Source: Cryomorphaceae bacterium (lineage in GTDB: Bacteria > Bacteroidota > Bacteroidia > Flavobacteriales > Schleiferiaceae). Taken from it: a stretch of 34,051 bases of DNA. Positions 8,137-17,184 of the stretch are shown piece by piece (the first letter of the stretch is position 1; each line of letters begins with the position of its first letter). The notes below the pieces were generated by a model. It ran no database searches and was not told the DNA's origin. It was given only the letters and a program-made list of their open reading frames with translations. The stretch is from contig PXCF01000139.1 in assembly GCA_003566715.1 (NCBI GenBank), positions 82,275 through 116,325 of the forward strand. The letters are read 5' to 3'. The translations under genes and the position numbers were made by a program.

Positions 8137-8885
8137 TTAACGCCATCCTCATTGATGACGAAGCACCCGCAAGAGAGAGTCTGCGGAAGAAGCTTGAATT
8201 GTTTTGTCCGGAAGTTTCAGTATATGCTGAAGCCAGTTCTGTAAAAGAGGCATTAACACAAATGGACAGTACGTGGCCTCAACTCATTTTTTTGGATATC
8301 CACTTGGGTAGTACTTCGGGGTTTGATCTTTTGGAACAGCTTCCAACATTGACTGGTAGCAATCCTATGCCAGAAGTCATCTTTATAACTGCCCACGACG
8401 AGTACGCTATTCGCGCTATTAAGTTTTCGGCTTTAGACTATTTGTTAAAGCCAATAGATGTCGAGGAGTTGGTAAAGGCCATTCGAAAGTTTGAAGAAAA
8501 ACACGATGTTGATGTTCGTGGTTATGATGTCTTGCTAGAGAATCTCCGTCACATCAATACTCGACCCAAACGCATCATGATTCCCGCGGGAGATGGTATG
8601 CAAATTCTAAAAGTAGAGGACATCGTTCGCTGTGAAAGCAGCAGTAACTATACCAACTTTTTTCTGAATAACGGCAATAAATTAATGGCATCAAAAACAC
8701 TAAAGGAGTTTGATCAAATGTTGACCCCTTACGATTTTGAAAGGGTGCACAAATCACATTTGGTCAATATGAAGTATGCCATTAAGTATATGACCTCTGA
8801 CGGAGGGTATTTGGTATTAGAAGATGGGTCCTCCATTCCGGTGGCAAACCGCAAGAAGGACCACTTGATGAAACTTTTTAAATAG
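8133..8885 (+). CDS. LytTR-family response regulator
   Basis: A 250-residue response regulator and transcription factor. The receiver domain (about 1-120) has the acidic pair D8-D9, the phospho-accepting aspartate 55 in LIFLDIHLG, threonine in FITAHDEYAI, and lysine in YLLKPID. The DNA-binding LytTR domain (about 145-250) has the typical ESSSNYTNFFL, SKTLKEFDQML, FERVHKSHLVNMKY and IPVANRKKD blocks. Its ATG lies inside the end of the kinase gene (ATGA overlap), implying coupled translation and a one-to-one pair with that kinase. The genes it controls cannot be read from this window; LytTR proteins bind paired direct repeats. No transcription terminator with a strong stem follows directly, but a weak one precedes era. 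Confidence 0.92.
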   Translation: MINAILIDDEAPARESLRKKLELFCPEVSVYAEASSVKEALTQMDSTWPQLIFLDIHLGSTSGFDLLEQLPTLTGSNPMPEVIFITAHDEYAIRAIKFSALDYLLKPIDVEELVKAIRKFEEKHDVDVRGYDVLLENLRHINTRPKRIMIPAGDGMQILKVEDIVRCESSSNYTNFFLNNGNKLMASKTLKEFDQMLTPYDFERVHKSHLVNMKYAIKYMTSDGGYLVLEDGSSIPVANRKKDHLMKLFK

Positions 8886-8987
8886 TCATTTTTTTAGACA
8901 CGAACCATCAACGACTAGCGTTTTCTTTACATGCCCAACCATTTAAGTATCTATCTTAAATACTTCTTTAGGTTTGTTTTGTTGTGA

Positions 8988-9011
8988 TCACTGAAAGTGA
9001 AGCTTTTTTTT
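8988..9011 (+). terminator. Weak terminator-like hairpin upstream of era
   Basis: TCACT (8988-8992) and AGTGA (8996-9000) pair around a GAA loop and are followed by AGC and eight T. The stem has only five pairs, so it may end the kinase-regulator transcript weakly. Just downstream GACCTTTG (9014-9021) is a near match to the -7 promoter element and could serve era. Confidence 0.35.
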
Positions 9012-9037
9012 GCGACCTTTGACGCAAAGTATTTAAA

Positions 9038-9931
9038 ATGGAAGAAGTTTCTAAAGATTCCCACAAAGCGGGATTTATTAATATCATTGGTCGGCCTAAC
9101 GTAGGTAAGTCAACTTTGTTAAATGCCCTGCTGGGAGAAAATCTCAGTACGACCAATCCCAAGGCGCAAACGACTAGGCACCGTATTCTAGGTATTTTAA
9201 ATGGCGATGACTATCAATTGGTTTTTTCCGATACTCCTGGGGTTATTGACCCTGCCTATTTGATGCAGAACACCATGATGCGCTTTGTAGACGAAGCCCT
9301 AGAAGATGCCGATGTCTTACTGTTGATGATAGAGCCTGAAGCAAATAACCCTTTTGATGATTCTTTTATAGAAAAGGTTAAAAAAGCCGGTGTTCCTGTT
9401 TTGTTGTTGATTAATAAAATTGATCAGACCAATCAGAGTGGCTTAGAGCAGGTTCATGCCTTCTGGAAAACCATCCTGCCAGATGTAGAGTTTTGGAACG
9501 TTAGTGCATTGCATAAGTTTCAGTTAGATGCTTTAAAAAGTAGGCTGATTGAACTACTTCCTGTTTCACCGCCTTACTATGCGAAGGACACCCTAACGGA
9601 TAAGAGTGAGCGTTTTTTTTGCGAAGAAATTATTCGCGAAAAAATTCTTCGATTTTACGATAAGGAAATTCCCTATGCCGTTCAAGCCATCGTTGAATCC
9701 TTCAAAGAGGAAGAAGACATCATTCGAATTCGCATGACCATTTATGTGGAGCGGGAATCCCAGAAAAACATCATTATTGGCAAGGGTGGAAGTGGCATAA
9801 AGCGCGTAGCAATATCTGCCAGAGAAGACATGGAAGATTTTTTTGGTAAAAAGATTTTTTTGGAACCTTTCGTTAAAGTGGCAAAGAATTGGCGTAAAGA
9901 TGAGTTAAAGCTCAAGCGTTTTGGATATTAA
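9038..9931 (+). CDS. era: GTPase Era
   Basis: Era is an essential GTPase that binds 16S rRNA near its 3' end and acts in 30S subunit maturation. The 297-residue protein has the G1 motif GRPNVGKS at residues 18-25, the G2 region with QTTRHRI, G3 DTPGV near residue 67, and G4 NKID near residue 128. The C-terminal KH RNA-binding domain contains the loop GKGGSGIKRV near residue 247. The E. coli protein is 301 residues, so this is full length. It stands alone on the plus strand and is closed by a strong terminator shared with gldJ, which converges on it. Confidence 0.97.
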   Translation: MEEVSKDSHKAGFINIIGRPNVGKSTLLNALLGENLSTTNPKAQTTRHRILGILNGDDYQLVFSDTPGVIDPAYLMQNTMMRFVDEALEDADVLLLMIEPEANNPFDDSFIEKVKKAGVPVLLLINKIDQTNQSGLEQVHAFWKTILPDVEFWNVSALHKFQLDALKSRLIELLPVSPPYYAKDTLTDKSERFFCEEIIREKILRFYDKEIPYAVQAIVESFKEEEDIIRIRMTIYVERESQKNIIIGKGGSGIKRVAISAREDMEDFFGKKIFLEPFVKVAKNWRKDELKLKRFGY

Positions 9932-9968
9932 GCTATAGAGGATTAATAAGCCTATTATTTCATATTAC

Positions 9969-10002
9969 AAAAAAAGCCATCTGATTAGAGATGGCTTTTT
10001 TT
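9969..10002. terminator. Strong bidirectional terminator between era and gldJ
   Basis: A perfect 14-base inverted repeat with arms at 9969-9982 and 9989-10002, the GC-rich part being AGCCATCT/AGATGGCT, and a six-base loop GATTAG. The outer arms are seven A and seven T, so it has a T-tract on both strands and can end era (plus) and gldJ (minus). Confidence 0.9.
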
Positions 10003-10020
10003 GTGGTATTGCTTGACTTT

Positions 10021-11607
10021 TTACTTACTCATACGGTAAGGCTTAAAGCGTTTTTGTTTCGGTTGTTTGGGTTTTTTACGTCGCTTGAGGTCGCTTTGCA
10101 TTCCCAAACGATCCATGGCGCAACGGAATCCGATGTAGTCGGTTGATTGCTCTTGGTGAAGGAATCGGCGTGTACCCGGACTAACATAGTACTGACGGTC
10201 TTTCCAGCTGGCACCTTTGTACACGCGAACATCATCGCCAATTAAGGTTGTTTCACCATGACCATACATGACTGGACCTTCCTCCGGACCATCGTCGCTG
10301 TCATAGAAAATACTGGACTCCAGATCTCCATCTTGATAGTCACGATAATCTGCTTGTTGATAATTTCTGCGGTCAAGGTTTTCTTCTTCCGTTACATCGC
10401 GAACAGGAAGCTGTCCAGGTAAACGGCGAATGTTCCCGTCTTCATCAGTTTGAGGCTCGATGAGCATTTCAAGAGCGCCGATGCCTTGATAATCTGAATC
10501 CCAAGTCTCAAATTCATTACCGCGATAAGCACGGAAGTCACTCACGTCCTCAAAGTTTAGTGGGCGATACACGTCCATTACCCACTCAGCTACGTTACCT
10601 TCCATGTCGTATAAACCATATGAATTAGGTGGGTAGAACATCACTTGCATGGTTATATCAGCTTGGTCATTAAGCCAGCCACCGAGACCCATGTTATCAC
10701 CACGTCCTCTTTTAAAGTTACCTAACATATCACCCTGAGAGCGTCCATCTGATTTACGCATGGAGTTTGAGTTCCAGGTAAACTTGTTGCCATCAGTAAG
10801 ACGTTCAAATTCACGGTTACCAATGTTGCCGTAAGCAGCGTATTCCCACTCAGCTTCTGTTGGTAGACGATATTTGGGTAGAAGAATACCATCTTCAATT
10901 CTTGCGGGTCGGCCTTCACGTCCGGCAAATTGCGAATTGTGACGGACATCTTTAAGTCCCTTTTTGTTTTGTTGGGTGTATTCACCTTGCATATAAAGGT
11001 ACACTTCAGAGTTGAAGTGATCTGCATCTTGTTGATCGGGCATGTGGTTAAGAACCCCTTTGTCGATGAGAATTTGCTCATTGACGCGGTCGGTACGCCA
11101 AGATGCGTATCTCATGGCTTGTACCCAGTTAACGCCAACAACAGGGTAAAGGTTATAGGCTGGGTGACGAAGGTAATTTTCTACGTAAACCTCGTTGTAG
11201 GCTAGTTTGTCTCTCCATACCAAAGTATCAGGAAGGGCGCCGGTGAAGATTTCCGGGTAATATTCAATATCGAATACTCTTTCCAACCAATACAGGTATT
11301 CGCGATAGTCGAGGTTGGTAACCTCACTTTCGTCCATGTAAAAAGAAGATACAGTAACGCGTCTAGGTATATTGTTCCATTCGCGGTAAAAGTCTTCTTC
11401 TACACGCCCCATGGTAAATGTACCACCTTCTACAAATACCAGTCCCGGACCAGTTTGCTGTCCTTTGTAGTTTAGGTTGGCCATAAAACCACCATTTTTC
11501 TTGTCATTGATTTTCCATCCAGTCGTTTGAGATGCTTTTTTGCTACATGAAACTGTAACAAAAGCTGTGGAAACCAGTAGTGCCAGGAAGAGTTTATTCA
11601 TCTTCAT
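10021..11607 (-). CDS. gldJ: Gliding motility lipoprotein GldJ
   Basis: GldJ is an outer-membrane-associated lipoprotein of the formylglycine-generating-enzyme (SUMF1) fold, a paralogue of GldK/PorK. In F. johnsoniae it is needed for gliding and for T9SS function and stability of other Gld proteins. The 528-residue product has a signal peptide with lipid-site cysteine 21 (VTVSC), then the family blocks TGPGLVFVEGGTFTMG, GALPDTLVWRDKLAYNE, NYLRHPAYNLYPVVGVNW and RLPTEAEWEYAA, and near the end YIGFRCAMDR. I do not see the cysteine pair of true formylglycine enzymes, as expected for this structural branch. The C-terminus is strongly basic. It follows the porP/sprF gene by 69 bases on the same strand and probably shares its transcript. 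Alternative ATG at 11601. Confidence 0.92.
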   Translation of the reverse strand: MKMNKLFLALLVSTAFVTVSCSKKASQTTGWKINDKKNGGFMANLNYKGQQTGPGLVFVEGGTFTMGRVEEDFYREWNNIPRRVTVSSFYMDESEVTNLDYREYLYWLERVFDIEYYPEIFTGALPDTLVWRDKLAYNEVYVENYLRHPAYNLYPVVGVNWVQAMRYASWRTDRVNEQILIDKGVLNHMPDQQDADHFNSEVYLYMQGEYTQQNKKGLKDVRHNSQFAGREGRPARIEDGILLPKYRLPTEAEWEYAAYGNIGNREFERLTDGNKFTWNSNSMRKSDGRSQGDMLGNFKRGRGDNMGLGGWLNDQADITMQVMFYPPNSYGLYDMEGNVAEWVMDVYRPLNFEDVSDFRAYRGNEFETWDSDYQGIGALEMLIEPQTDEDGNIRRLPGQLPVRDVTEEENLDRRNYQQADYRDYQDGDLESSIFYDSDDGPEEGPVMYGHGETTLIGDDVRVYKGASWKDRQYYVSPGTRRFLHQEQSTDYIGFRCAMDRLGMQSDLKRRKKPKQPKQKRFKPYRMSK

Positions 11608-11676
11608 AATGTCAATTTTTTGGCGATTGTGCTTTGTTTGTGTTTAAACGTCGGGAAAAGGTTGTTATGAGTATAA

Positions 11677-12669
11677 CTAAAACTTAGGACATTTTATTGT
11701 CTGAGTCTTTTTGCGTCTTTCCGGACATGGGAATTCGTAGACAACACTGATTTCGTGTGCGCCACCTGCGCCCATAGAAACTTTATTGACGGTGTAGTCG
11801 AAACTGTATCCGATTCTCATTGGTAAATCATCGGGAGAGAAACCCAATAATACAATGACCGCATCGGGATTGATACTGGCATGTCTGTAGGCCAATCCAC
11901 CGGTAAGAACACTGTAGTTAAAAGAAACACCTCCAAAAAACTGTTCAAACTCCCCTTGACGCTGGTAAACAAAATTTGGAATCAATGATGTTTTCTCTTC
12001 ACCTACATATCGTTGTCTTCCCAAGGGAATATTTGCACCGGCGTGAACGGTTGCCTTAAACGGTAAACGACTTTCGCTAAAGAAACGCTCATCCGGTTCT
12101 GTTAAGTGATGACCAGCTATACCAACATAAAAGTTTTCCGAGTAACCAATAAAACCAATACTTAAATCAACGTGAGTGTTTACTTCATTGGGAGGTCTTT
12201 GTTCATTGGTTTCCAAAACAAAACCAAACAATGGATCTATCTGATCCGGGAAGTTTAGGTTATCCCAATTGATGCTTCGAGAGCGTACCGTAGCTTGAAA
12301 ACCTGCTAGTACAGAAAATTTCCTGGTTACAGTTAGGTGATAGGAATAAACGCCACTAAACTCGGTCAAATTTAACGCGCCATCACCAGCCATATCTCTC
12401 ATGGCTAAGAATCCTAACCCACCGTTAATGTTATCTACGTATTGGTCGTAGGAAGCACTAAATGTTTGGTATACATTTAAAGCAGGAAACTGATTCCTGT
12501 AATTAAGGTGTACCTTCGGACATCGACCAACACCTGCAAAAGCCGGGTTGAGATAGATAGGGTTGGCGTAGTATTGAGAAAAGTGAGGGTCTTGTGCTTT
12601 GACCTCAGGCGAAATAGCAAATGCCATAACGCAAAACAATATAGCCTTATTCCATAATTTTCGTCTCAT
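11677..12669 (-). CDS. PorP/SprF family T9SS outer-membrane protein
   Basis: This family forms outer-membrane beta-barrels linked to the T9SS. PorP is part of the P. gingivalis system, and SprF is needed for secretion of the adhesin SprB in F. johnsoniae. The 330-residue product has a signal peptide ending near VKAQ and then the family start DPHFSQYYANPIYLNPAFAG. NYRNQFPALNVYQTFSASYDQ, LGFLAMRDMAGDGALN, a run of alternating strands, and the later LPMRIGYSFDYTV follow. It is the first gene of a minus-strand unit with gldJ. SprF genes are commonly found next to a giant adhesin gene; here there is none, and the partner is gldJ, which recalls the porP-porK order. Confidence 0.9.
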   Translation of the reverse strand: MRRKLWNKAILFCVMAFAISPEVKAQDPHFSQYYANPIYLNPAFAGVGRCPKVHLNYRNQFPALNVYQTFSASYDQYVDNINGGLGFLAMRDMAGDGALNLTEFSGVYSYHLTVTRKFSVLAGFQATVRSRSINWDNLNFPDQIDPLFGFVLETNEQRPPNEVNTHVDLSIGFIGYSENFYVGIAGHHLTEPDERFFSESRLPFKATVHAGANIPLGRQRYVGEEKTSLIPNFVYQRQGEFEQFFGGVSFNYSVLTGGLAYRHASINPDAVIVLLGFSPDDLPMRIGYSFDYTVNKVSMGAGGAHEISVVYEFPCPERRKKTQTIKCPKF

Positions 12670-13083
12670 CTGCCTATGGTTGTCAATTTAAGTTTTTCTA
12701 GCCAGTAATGCCTTGTTCAAGCATGTTTTGGTAATAGTTTCGGGTCTTATTTCAAACGACAATGTTACGAATAAATTTTAATTCAACGATAATTTTTTGA
12801 GAAATTTCGGGATATTCAAATAAGTGTTTTTTGTCAAGTGTATGAAAAAGAGGTGTTAACGGTAAACTTTTTTTATGAAGTCTCTCGTTTTAAAGATGTG
12901 TTTTTAACATTTGTCATCACTTGTAAGGACCAAAAAAGTTAAATTAATCATCATTTTTACGGTAATGAATTGCCCATGTGTTTATACTAGGTGTTTTTGC
13001 ACATTAAAATATAAAATGGTTTTGTTTGATGAGGTGGATGTTCCGTAAACATTTAGCCATTGTTTTTATTAGATAGGTGAGGT

Positions 13084-13140
13084 CACAAACATGTCCTTTT
13101 AGTACCTCTGTTTTAGCACAACAATGTTTGTGTTTTTTTT
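13084..13140 (+). terminator. Terminator-like hairpin upstream of porU
   Basis: CACAAACAT (13084-13092) pairs perfectly with ATGTTTGTG (13124-13132) across a 31-base loop, followed directly by eight T (13133-13140). No gene on the plus strand precedes it for more than 3 kb. It may therefore end a small RNA or attenuate a longer porU leader. The long loop weakens the case. Confidence 0.4.
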
Positions 13141-13154
13141 ATAGTGCTTCACAC

Positions 13155-13162
13155 TAACTTTG
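13155..13162 (+). promoter_or_regulatory. Promoter -7 element of porU
   Basis: TAACTTTG matches TAnnTTTG exactly, 35 bases before the porU ATG. A TTG at 13128-13130 lies 24 bases upstream, slightly longer than the usual spacing, and falls inside the 3' arm of the hairpin at 13084-13132. Confidence 0.5.
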
Positions 13163-13197
13163 TCGTTTGATACGTTTAAAAAAGCAAATCAATAGTA

Positions 13198-16100
13198 ATG
13201 GTTAAACATCTTTCTGCTTTTCTTTCGCTTATATTTATATTTTCCTTCGGTCAAAGCTCTGCACAAACGAATACTGTAAGCTTTGATATCAATTGGGAAG
13301 CACCCGCCAAAGATCTAGAAGGTACTGTGTTTAAGTGTGAAGATTGCTTTTCTTTAAAGCCAAGTAACATACCTGCTGTTGAGCTAATCGTTCCCCTAGA
13401 AGAAGCATCAGATATCCAGTCTTTTAATGTATTGGTGAGCGATTATAAAAGATTGAATAACGAAGAGGAAAAGGAGGTTTCTTACTGGGAAGAATCGGAC
13501 TTGTCTGGTTACGAAGCAATAGTGACCACTGTCAACGGCAAGCCTCATTTACGAGCTGTTATTCCGGTTGTTCGAAAGGATGATAGTAATCGCTGGATTA
13601 AGGTGGATAAAATGTCGGTTAGTTATCGCTTGGCTGCTAAGACAGAAACATCCAGAAAGTCTTTTAGATCCCAGAGTGTTCTGGCTTCCGGAAATTGGTA
13701 TAAAGTATCTGTCACTAAAGATGGGGTGCATAAAATTACACCTGAGTTGTTGCGGGAGCTCGGCGTGTCGGGTTCTGTGTCTTCAAATAATGTTCGTGTA
13801 TACGGCAATCGCGGAGGTATGTTGCCGGAGCGCGTCGGAGACCCCTTTGTTGACGACTTAGAAGAAATTCCCCTTGCCATGTTTGACGGAGGTGACGGTC
13901 AATTCGACGGGAGTGACTACGCTCTTTTCTTTGCCAAAGGACCTCATCAATGGAGCTATAATTCTCAAAATAATAGATTTGTTCACCAATACAATATTTA
14001 CAGTGACGTCAATTATTATTTTATCAGAATAGGAGGAAATGGGAAACGCATTGCCAATATACCGACTTCTGGTGCAGCCAGCAATCAGACGGCTACAACC
14101 TTTGATGATTTTGATTTTATTGAGGAGACCAAAGTCAACCTTCAACGCACAGGAAGATTGTGGTTTGGAGATGTGTTTGATTTCAATCTCTCCTATAATT
14201 ATAACTTTAGCTTTCCCAATGTTGTCACCAGCGAGCCAATCAAGATTCAATTCCGTGCCGCCGCAAGAACCAGAACCCCAGGCGTTTTTCTAACGGTCAA
14301 TCACCAAGGTAGCCAGGTATTACAATTGAATCTTTCTCCGTTTGACCCGAATCCTGATGCACAAATTTTCGCTACTTTAAATGCTACTGAAGGAAGTTTT
14401 TTAGCTAATGGAGGAAACGTGCCGTTAACGGTTACACTCAACAATCAAGTGAACCCGGCAGCTACTGCTTGGTTAGATTTCATTGCGCTCAATGCCAGAC
14501 GGTCTTTGATCTTTGTGGGAAATGAGTTGATATTTAGAGATGTAAACACGGTCGGTAACGGAAATGTAACGCGCTTCGTCATCGATAACGCGCCATCATC
14601 GGCTGTGCTGTGGGATGTAACAGACCCTTTAAATACCTCCGAACTTACGCTGAATAGAACTGGTAATCAGGCAAATTTCACGGTGGAAACCGATTCGCTT
14701 CGGACATTTGTCATGGTGAATGGTTCAAATTTTCCAGTACCAAGGGCGCAAGGTGCGGTTGAAAACCAAAATCTGCACGGTATGTCGTCTCCCGATATGC
14801 TGATTATCAGTCATCCTAGGTTTATCGGTGCGGCCGAGCGTTTGGCTCAATTTAGAAGACAGCACAATGGGTTTGATGTGAAAATTGTTACCCCAGAGCA
14901 GATTTACAATGAATATCACAGTGGCGTGCAAGACATCAGTGCCATTCGAAACTTTATTAAGTCATTGTACGTAAAAGCCCCGGATGGTGCTGGATTGAAG
15001 TATGTCTGTTTGATGGGTACTGCTTCTTACGACTATAAAGATGTGGAGCCCAACAACACCAATTTTGTGCCTGTCTATCAATCATTTGCCAGTCTGTCGC
15101 TGCGCAACTCATTTATTGCCGACGATTTTTATGCCTTTTTAGATGAAGGTGAAGGGATTTCACTAACCATAAATACGTTAAATGTTGCTCTAGGTCGTAT
15201 AACGGTTAGAACCTCTGCCCAAGCCAATACCGTAGTAGATAAAATTATTCGCTACGAAACCCACCCCGATAGATTTGGTGCTTGGAGAAGTAGAATCATG
15301 ATGGTTGCCGACGATGTCGATGATGCTTGGGAGAGAGAGTTTATGGATTTCAGTGAGCGGATAGCGGATACCATTACCAATAACCATCCATTCTACAATA
15401 TAGTAAAAGTTTATGCAGATGCTTTTCAACAGGTTTCTACCGCTGGAAGTCAGCGCTATCCCGATGTAGAGGCAGAGATTTTTCGACGGGTACAAAATGG
15501 CGTTTTTATTACCAACTTTATTGGCCATGGTGGAGAAACAGGTTGGGCGCAAGAACAAATTTTACGGCTGGAACAAATTAATAATTGGTCCAACCTAGAT
15601 CGTTTGACCATTTTTGTAACCATCACTTGTGATTTTAGTCGCTTTGATGAAGTCTGGCGAATAAGTGCAGGGGAACAAGCACTGCTTAACCCACAAGGGG
15701 GAGCCGCTGCGCTTCTCAGTACAACGCGACAGGTTTTTGCATTTCCGGCACAAGTGCTTAACGTGTTGTTGTTTCAGGTTTATGTCGATAAGGTCAGGTC
15801 GGGAAAATATACTCTGGGAGATTGGATGAAAGACACGAAAAACATCACCAACAGTTCAGTAACCATAGACTTTGCTCTCTTAGGGGATCCGGCAACAACG
15901 GTGTCTTTTCCCGAGTATGATGTGGTGACGGAAGGAATGCGCGACATGTTGCTTGACCAGCCAACCGATACCATTCGTGCACTTGGTAAAACCAACGTTA
16001 CGGGGAGAATTGCCCAACGCAGTAATGGCGTTCTGGTGAGTGGCTTCAATGGAGAAATGGACGTGTCTGTCTTTGATAAACCCGTTCAAAGACAAACCTT

Positions 16101-17004
16101 AGTCAATGACGGTGTTGGCGACCCGTTTGTCTTTACGACACAGACCAATGCGCTATACAGAGGTAGAGTGAGTGTAACCGGAGGTAGATTTGACTTTACC
16201 TTTATAGCACCGGTAAACATCAACTTTAGTTTTGGTCCAGGTAAGTTTAGCTACTACGCGGCCTCCGGAGGTTCAGAAGCAGCGGGTGGTGATAATACCC
16301 CAATCATTGGTGGACTCGATACCAATGCCAGACCGGATGAAGAAGGCCCGGAAATTGAGCTCTACATGAATGATGAGTCCTTTGTGTTTGGTGGGATGAC
16401 CAATGAAAACCCCGATTTGTTTGCCGTGTTGTTTGACTCGTCAGGCATAAACACGGTGGGCAACAGCATCGGACACGACATCGTTGCCACCCTTGATCAC
16501 CAAACCGAAAATGCCATTGTGCTCAACGACTATTATACTGCTGAGCTAAACTCATTTAGGCGCGGAAGCATCCGCTATCCATTTTTCAACCTAGAGGAAG
16601 GCCCTCATCATTTGTCCCTCAGAGCTTGGGATGTGCACAACAATCCTTCAACGGCACAAACCGAATTTGTGGTGGCTGCATCGGCCGAGTTGGCGCTTAA
16701 ACACGTACTCAATTACCCCAACCCATTTACCACACGAACGAATTTTCAATTTGAACACAACCGACCTAACCAACCGCTGGAAGTCATGGTGCAAATATTC
16801 ACCGTAAGTGGAAGATTGGTGAAAACCATCCAGGCCAATGTATACAGTCAGGGCAACCGGGTGGCGGACGATTTGCCTTGGGATGGTTTGGACGATTTTG
16901 GTGATAGAATAGGTAAGGGCGTATACATTTATCGACTCAAAGTGCGGTCAACCCTTGACGATGCTTATGCAGAAAAAATGGAAAAACTCGTAATTTTGCG
17001 CTAA
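13198..17004 (+). CDS. porU: T9SS C-terminal signal peptidase / sortase PorU
   Basis: PorU is the gingipain-type (C25) protease at the cell surface that removes the C-terminal signal from T9SS clients and attaches many of them to surface lipopolysaccharide. The 1268-residue product has a signal peptide (to about residue 23, SSAQ) and a long beta-rich N-terminal part. The C25 catalytic domain (about 535-905) runs from MLIISHPRFIGAAERLAQFR through GHGGETGW, with catalytic histidine 777, and TITCDFSRFD, with catalytic cysteine 811. A C-terminal T9SS-type domain follows (LNYPNPFTTRTNFQF to the end), which in known PorU is kept rather than cleaved. Its partner PorV is encoded next. The promoter is probably at 13155. 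Length fits the family (1150-1300). Confidence 0.95.
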   Translation: MVKHLSAFLSLIFIFSFGQSSAQTNTVSFDINWEAPAKDLEGTVFKCEDCFSLKPSNIPAVELIVPLEEASDIQSFNVLVSDYKRLNNEEEKEVSYWEESDLSGYEAIVTTVNGKPHLRAVIPVVRKDDSNRWIKVDKMSVSYRLAAKTETSRKSFRSQSVLASGNWYKVSVTKDGVHKITPELLRELGVSGSVSSNNVRVYGNRGGMLPERVGDPFVDDLEEIPLAMFDGGDGQFDGSDYALFFAKGPHQWSYNSQNNRFVHQYNIYSDVNYYFIRIGGNGKRIANIPTSGAASNQTATTFDDFDFIEETKVNLQRTGRLWFGDVFDFNLSYNYNFSFPNVVTSEPIKIQFRAAARTRTPGVFLTVNHQGSQVLQLNLSPFDPNPDAQIFATLNATEGSFLANGGNVPLTVTLNNQVNPAATAWLDFIALNARRSLIFVGNELIFRDVNTVGNGNVTRFVIDNAPSSAVLWDVTDPLNTSELTLNRTGNQANFTVETDSLRTFVMVNGSNFPVPRAQGAVENQNLHGMSSPDMLIISHPRFIGAAERLAQFRRQHNGFDVKIVTPEQIYNEYHSGVQDISAIRNFIKSLYVKAPDGAGLKYVCLMGTASYDYKDVEPNNTNFVPVYQSFASLSLRNSFIADDFYAFLDEGEGISLTINTLNVALGRITVRTSAQANTVVDKIIRYETHPDRFGAWRSRIMMVADDVDDAWEREFMDFSERIADTITNNHPFYNIVKVYADAFQQVSTAGSQRYPDVEAEIFRRVQNGVFITNFIGHGGETGWAQEQILRLEQINNWSNLDRLTIFVTITCDFSRFDEVWRISAGEQALLNPQGGAAALLSTTRQVFAFPAQVLNVLLFQVYVDKVRSGKYTLGDWMKDTKNITNSSVTIDFALLGDPATTVSFPEYDVVTEGMRDMLLDQPTDTIRALGKTNVTGRIAQRSNGVLVSGFNGEMDVSVFDKPVQRQTLVNDGVGDPFVFTTQTNALYRGRVSVTGGRFDFTFIAPVNINFSFGPGKFSYYAASGGSEAAGGDNTPIIGGLDTNARPDEEGPEIELYMNDESFVFGGMTNENPDLFAVLFDSSGINTVGNSIGHDIVATLDHQTENAIVLNDYYTAELNSFRRGSIRYPFFNLEEGPHHLSLRAWDVHNNPSTAQTEFVVAASAELALKHVLNYPNPFTTRTNFQFEHNRPNQPLEVMVQIFTVSGRLVKTIQANVYSQGNRVADDLPWDGLDDFGDRIGKGVYIYRLKVRSTLDDAYAEKMEKLVILR

Positions 17005-17080
17005 TATTGCAAATTGAATTGAAAGTTTTGCGTAGACGCAATTTCGTGCTCAAATCAACGTTTCACTTAGATAAATGACA

Positions 17081-17088
17081 TAATTTTG
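17081..17088 (+). promoter_or_regulatory. Candidate -7 element upstream of porV
   Basis: TAATTTTG matches TAnnTTTG exactly in the 180-base gap after porU. It would give porV its own transcript with a leader of about 90 bases. The AT-rich context raises the chance of a random match. Confidence 0.35.
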
Positions 17089-17184
17089 TGATGAATAACA
17101 AAAATATGTTTAACCTTACAATATTAATAACACCATTTTACACCCATGCAGTGTGAATTAATATCAACAGAATTGACGCGTAGA

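Larger units (their letters stand above)
12670..13197. other. 528-bp AT-rich intergenic region between porP/sprF and porU
   Basis: This region lies between divergent genes and has no credible reading frame. It contains a terminator-like hairpin at 13084-13140 and a porU promoter candidate at 13155-13162. TGGTTTTG at 13017-13024, with TTG 17 bases upstream (12997-12999), is a near match to a Bacteroidota promoter. I found no TAnnTTTG match for the minus-strand porP/sprF gene and no tRNA-like fold. Confidence 0.6.

Noticed and set aside
5164-8996. Shared 11-base GATCACTGAAA upstream of the kinase (5164) and era (8986)
   Set aside because: Too short to exclude chance, and surrounding bases do not extend the match.
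13568-14293. Several 80-130 codon frames on both strands within porU
   Set aside because: They are shadows of the continuous porU frame, with no start context or family resemblance.
17028-17041. TTGCGT/ACGCAA inverted repeat shortly after porU as a terminator
   Set aside because: Only six pairs with a two-base loop and no T-tract follows; not enough to call.
17146-17184. Longer PorV starting at 17146
   Set aside because: It would put 13 polar residues in front of an otherwise normal signal peptide; ATG 17185 fits better.
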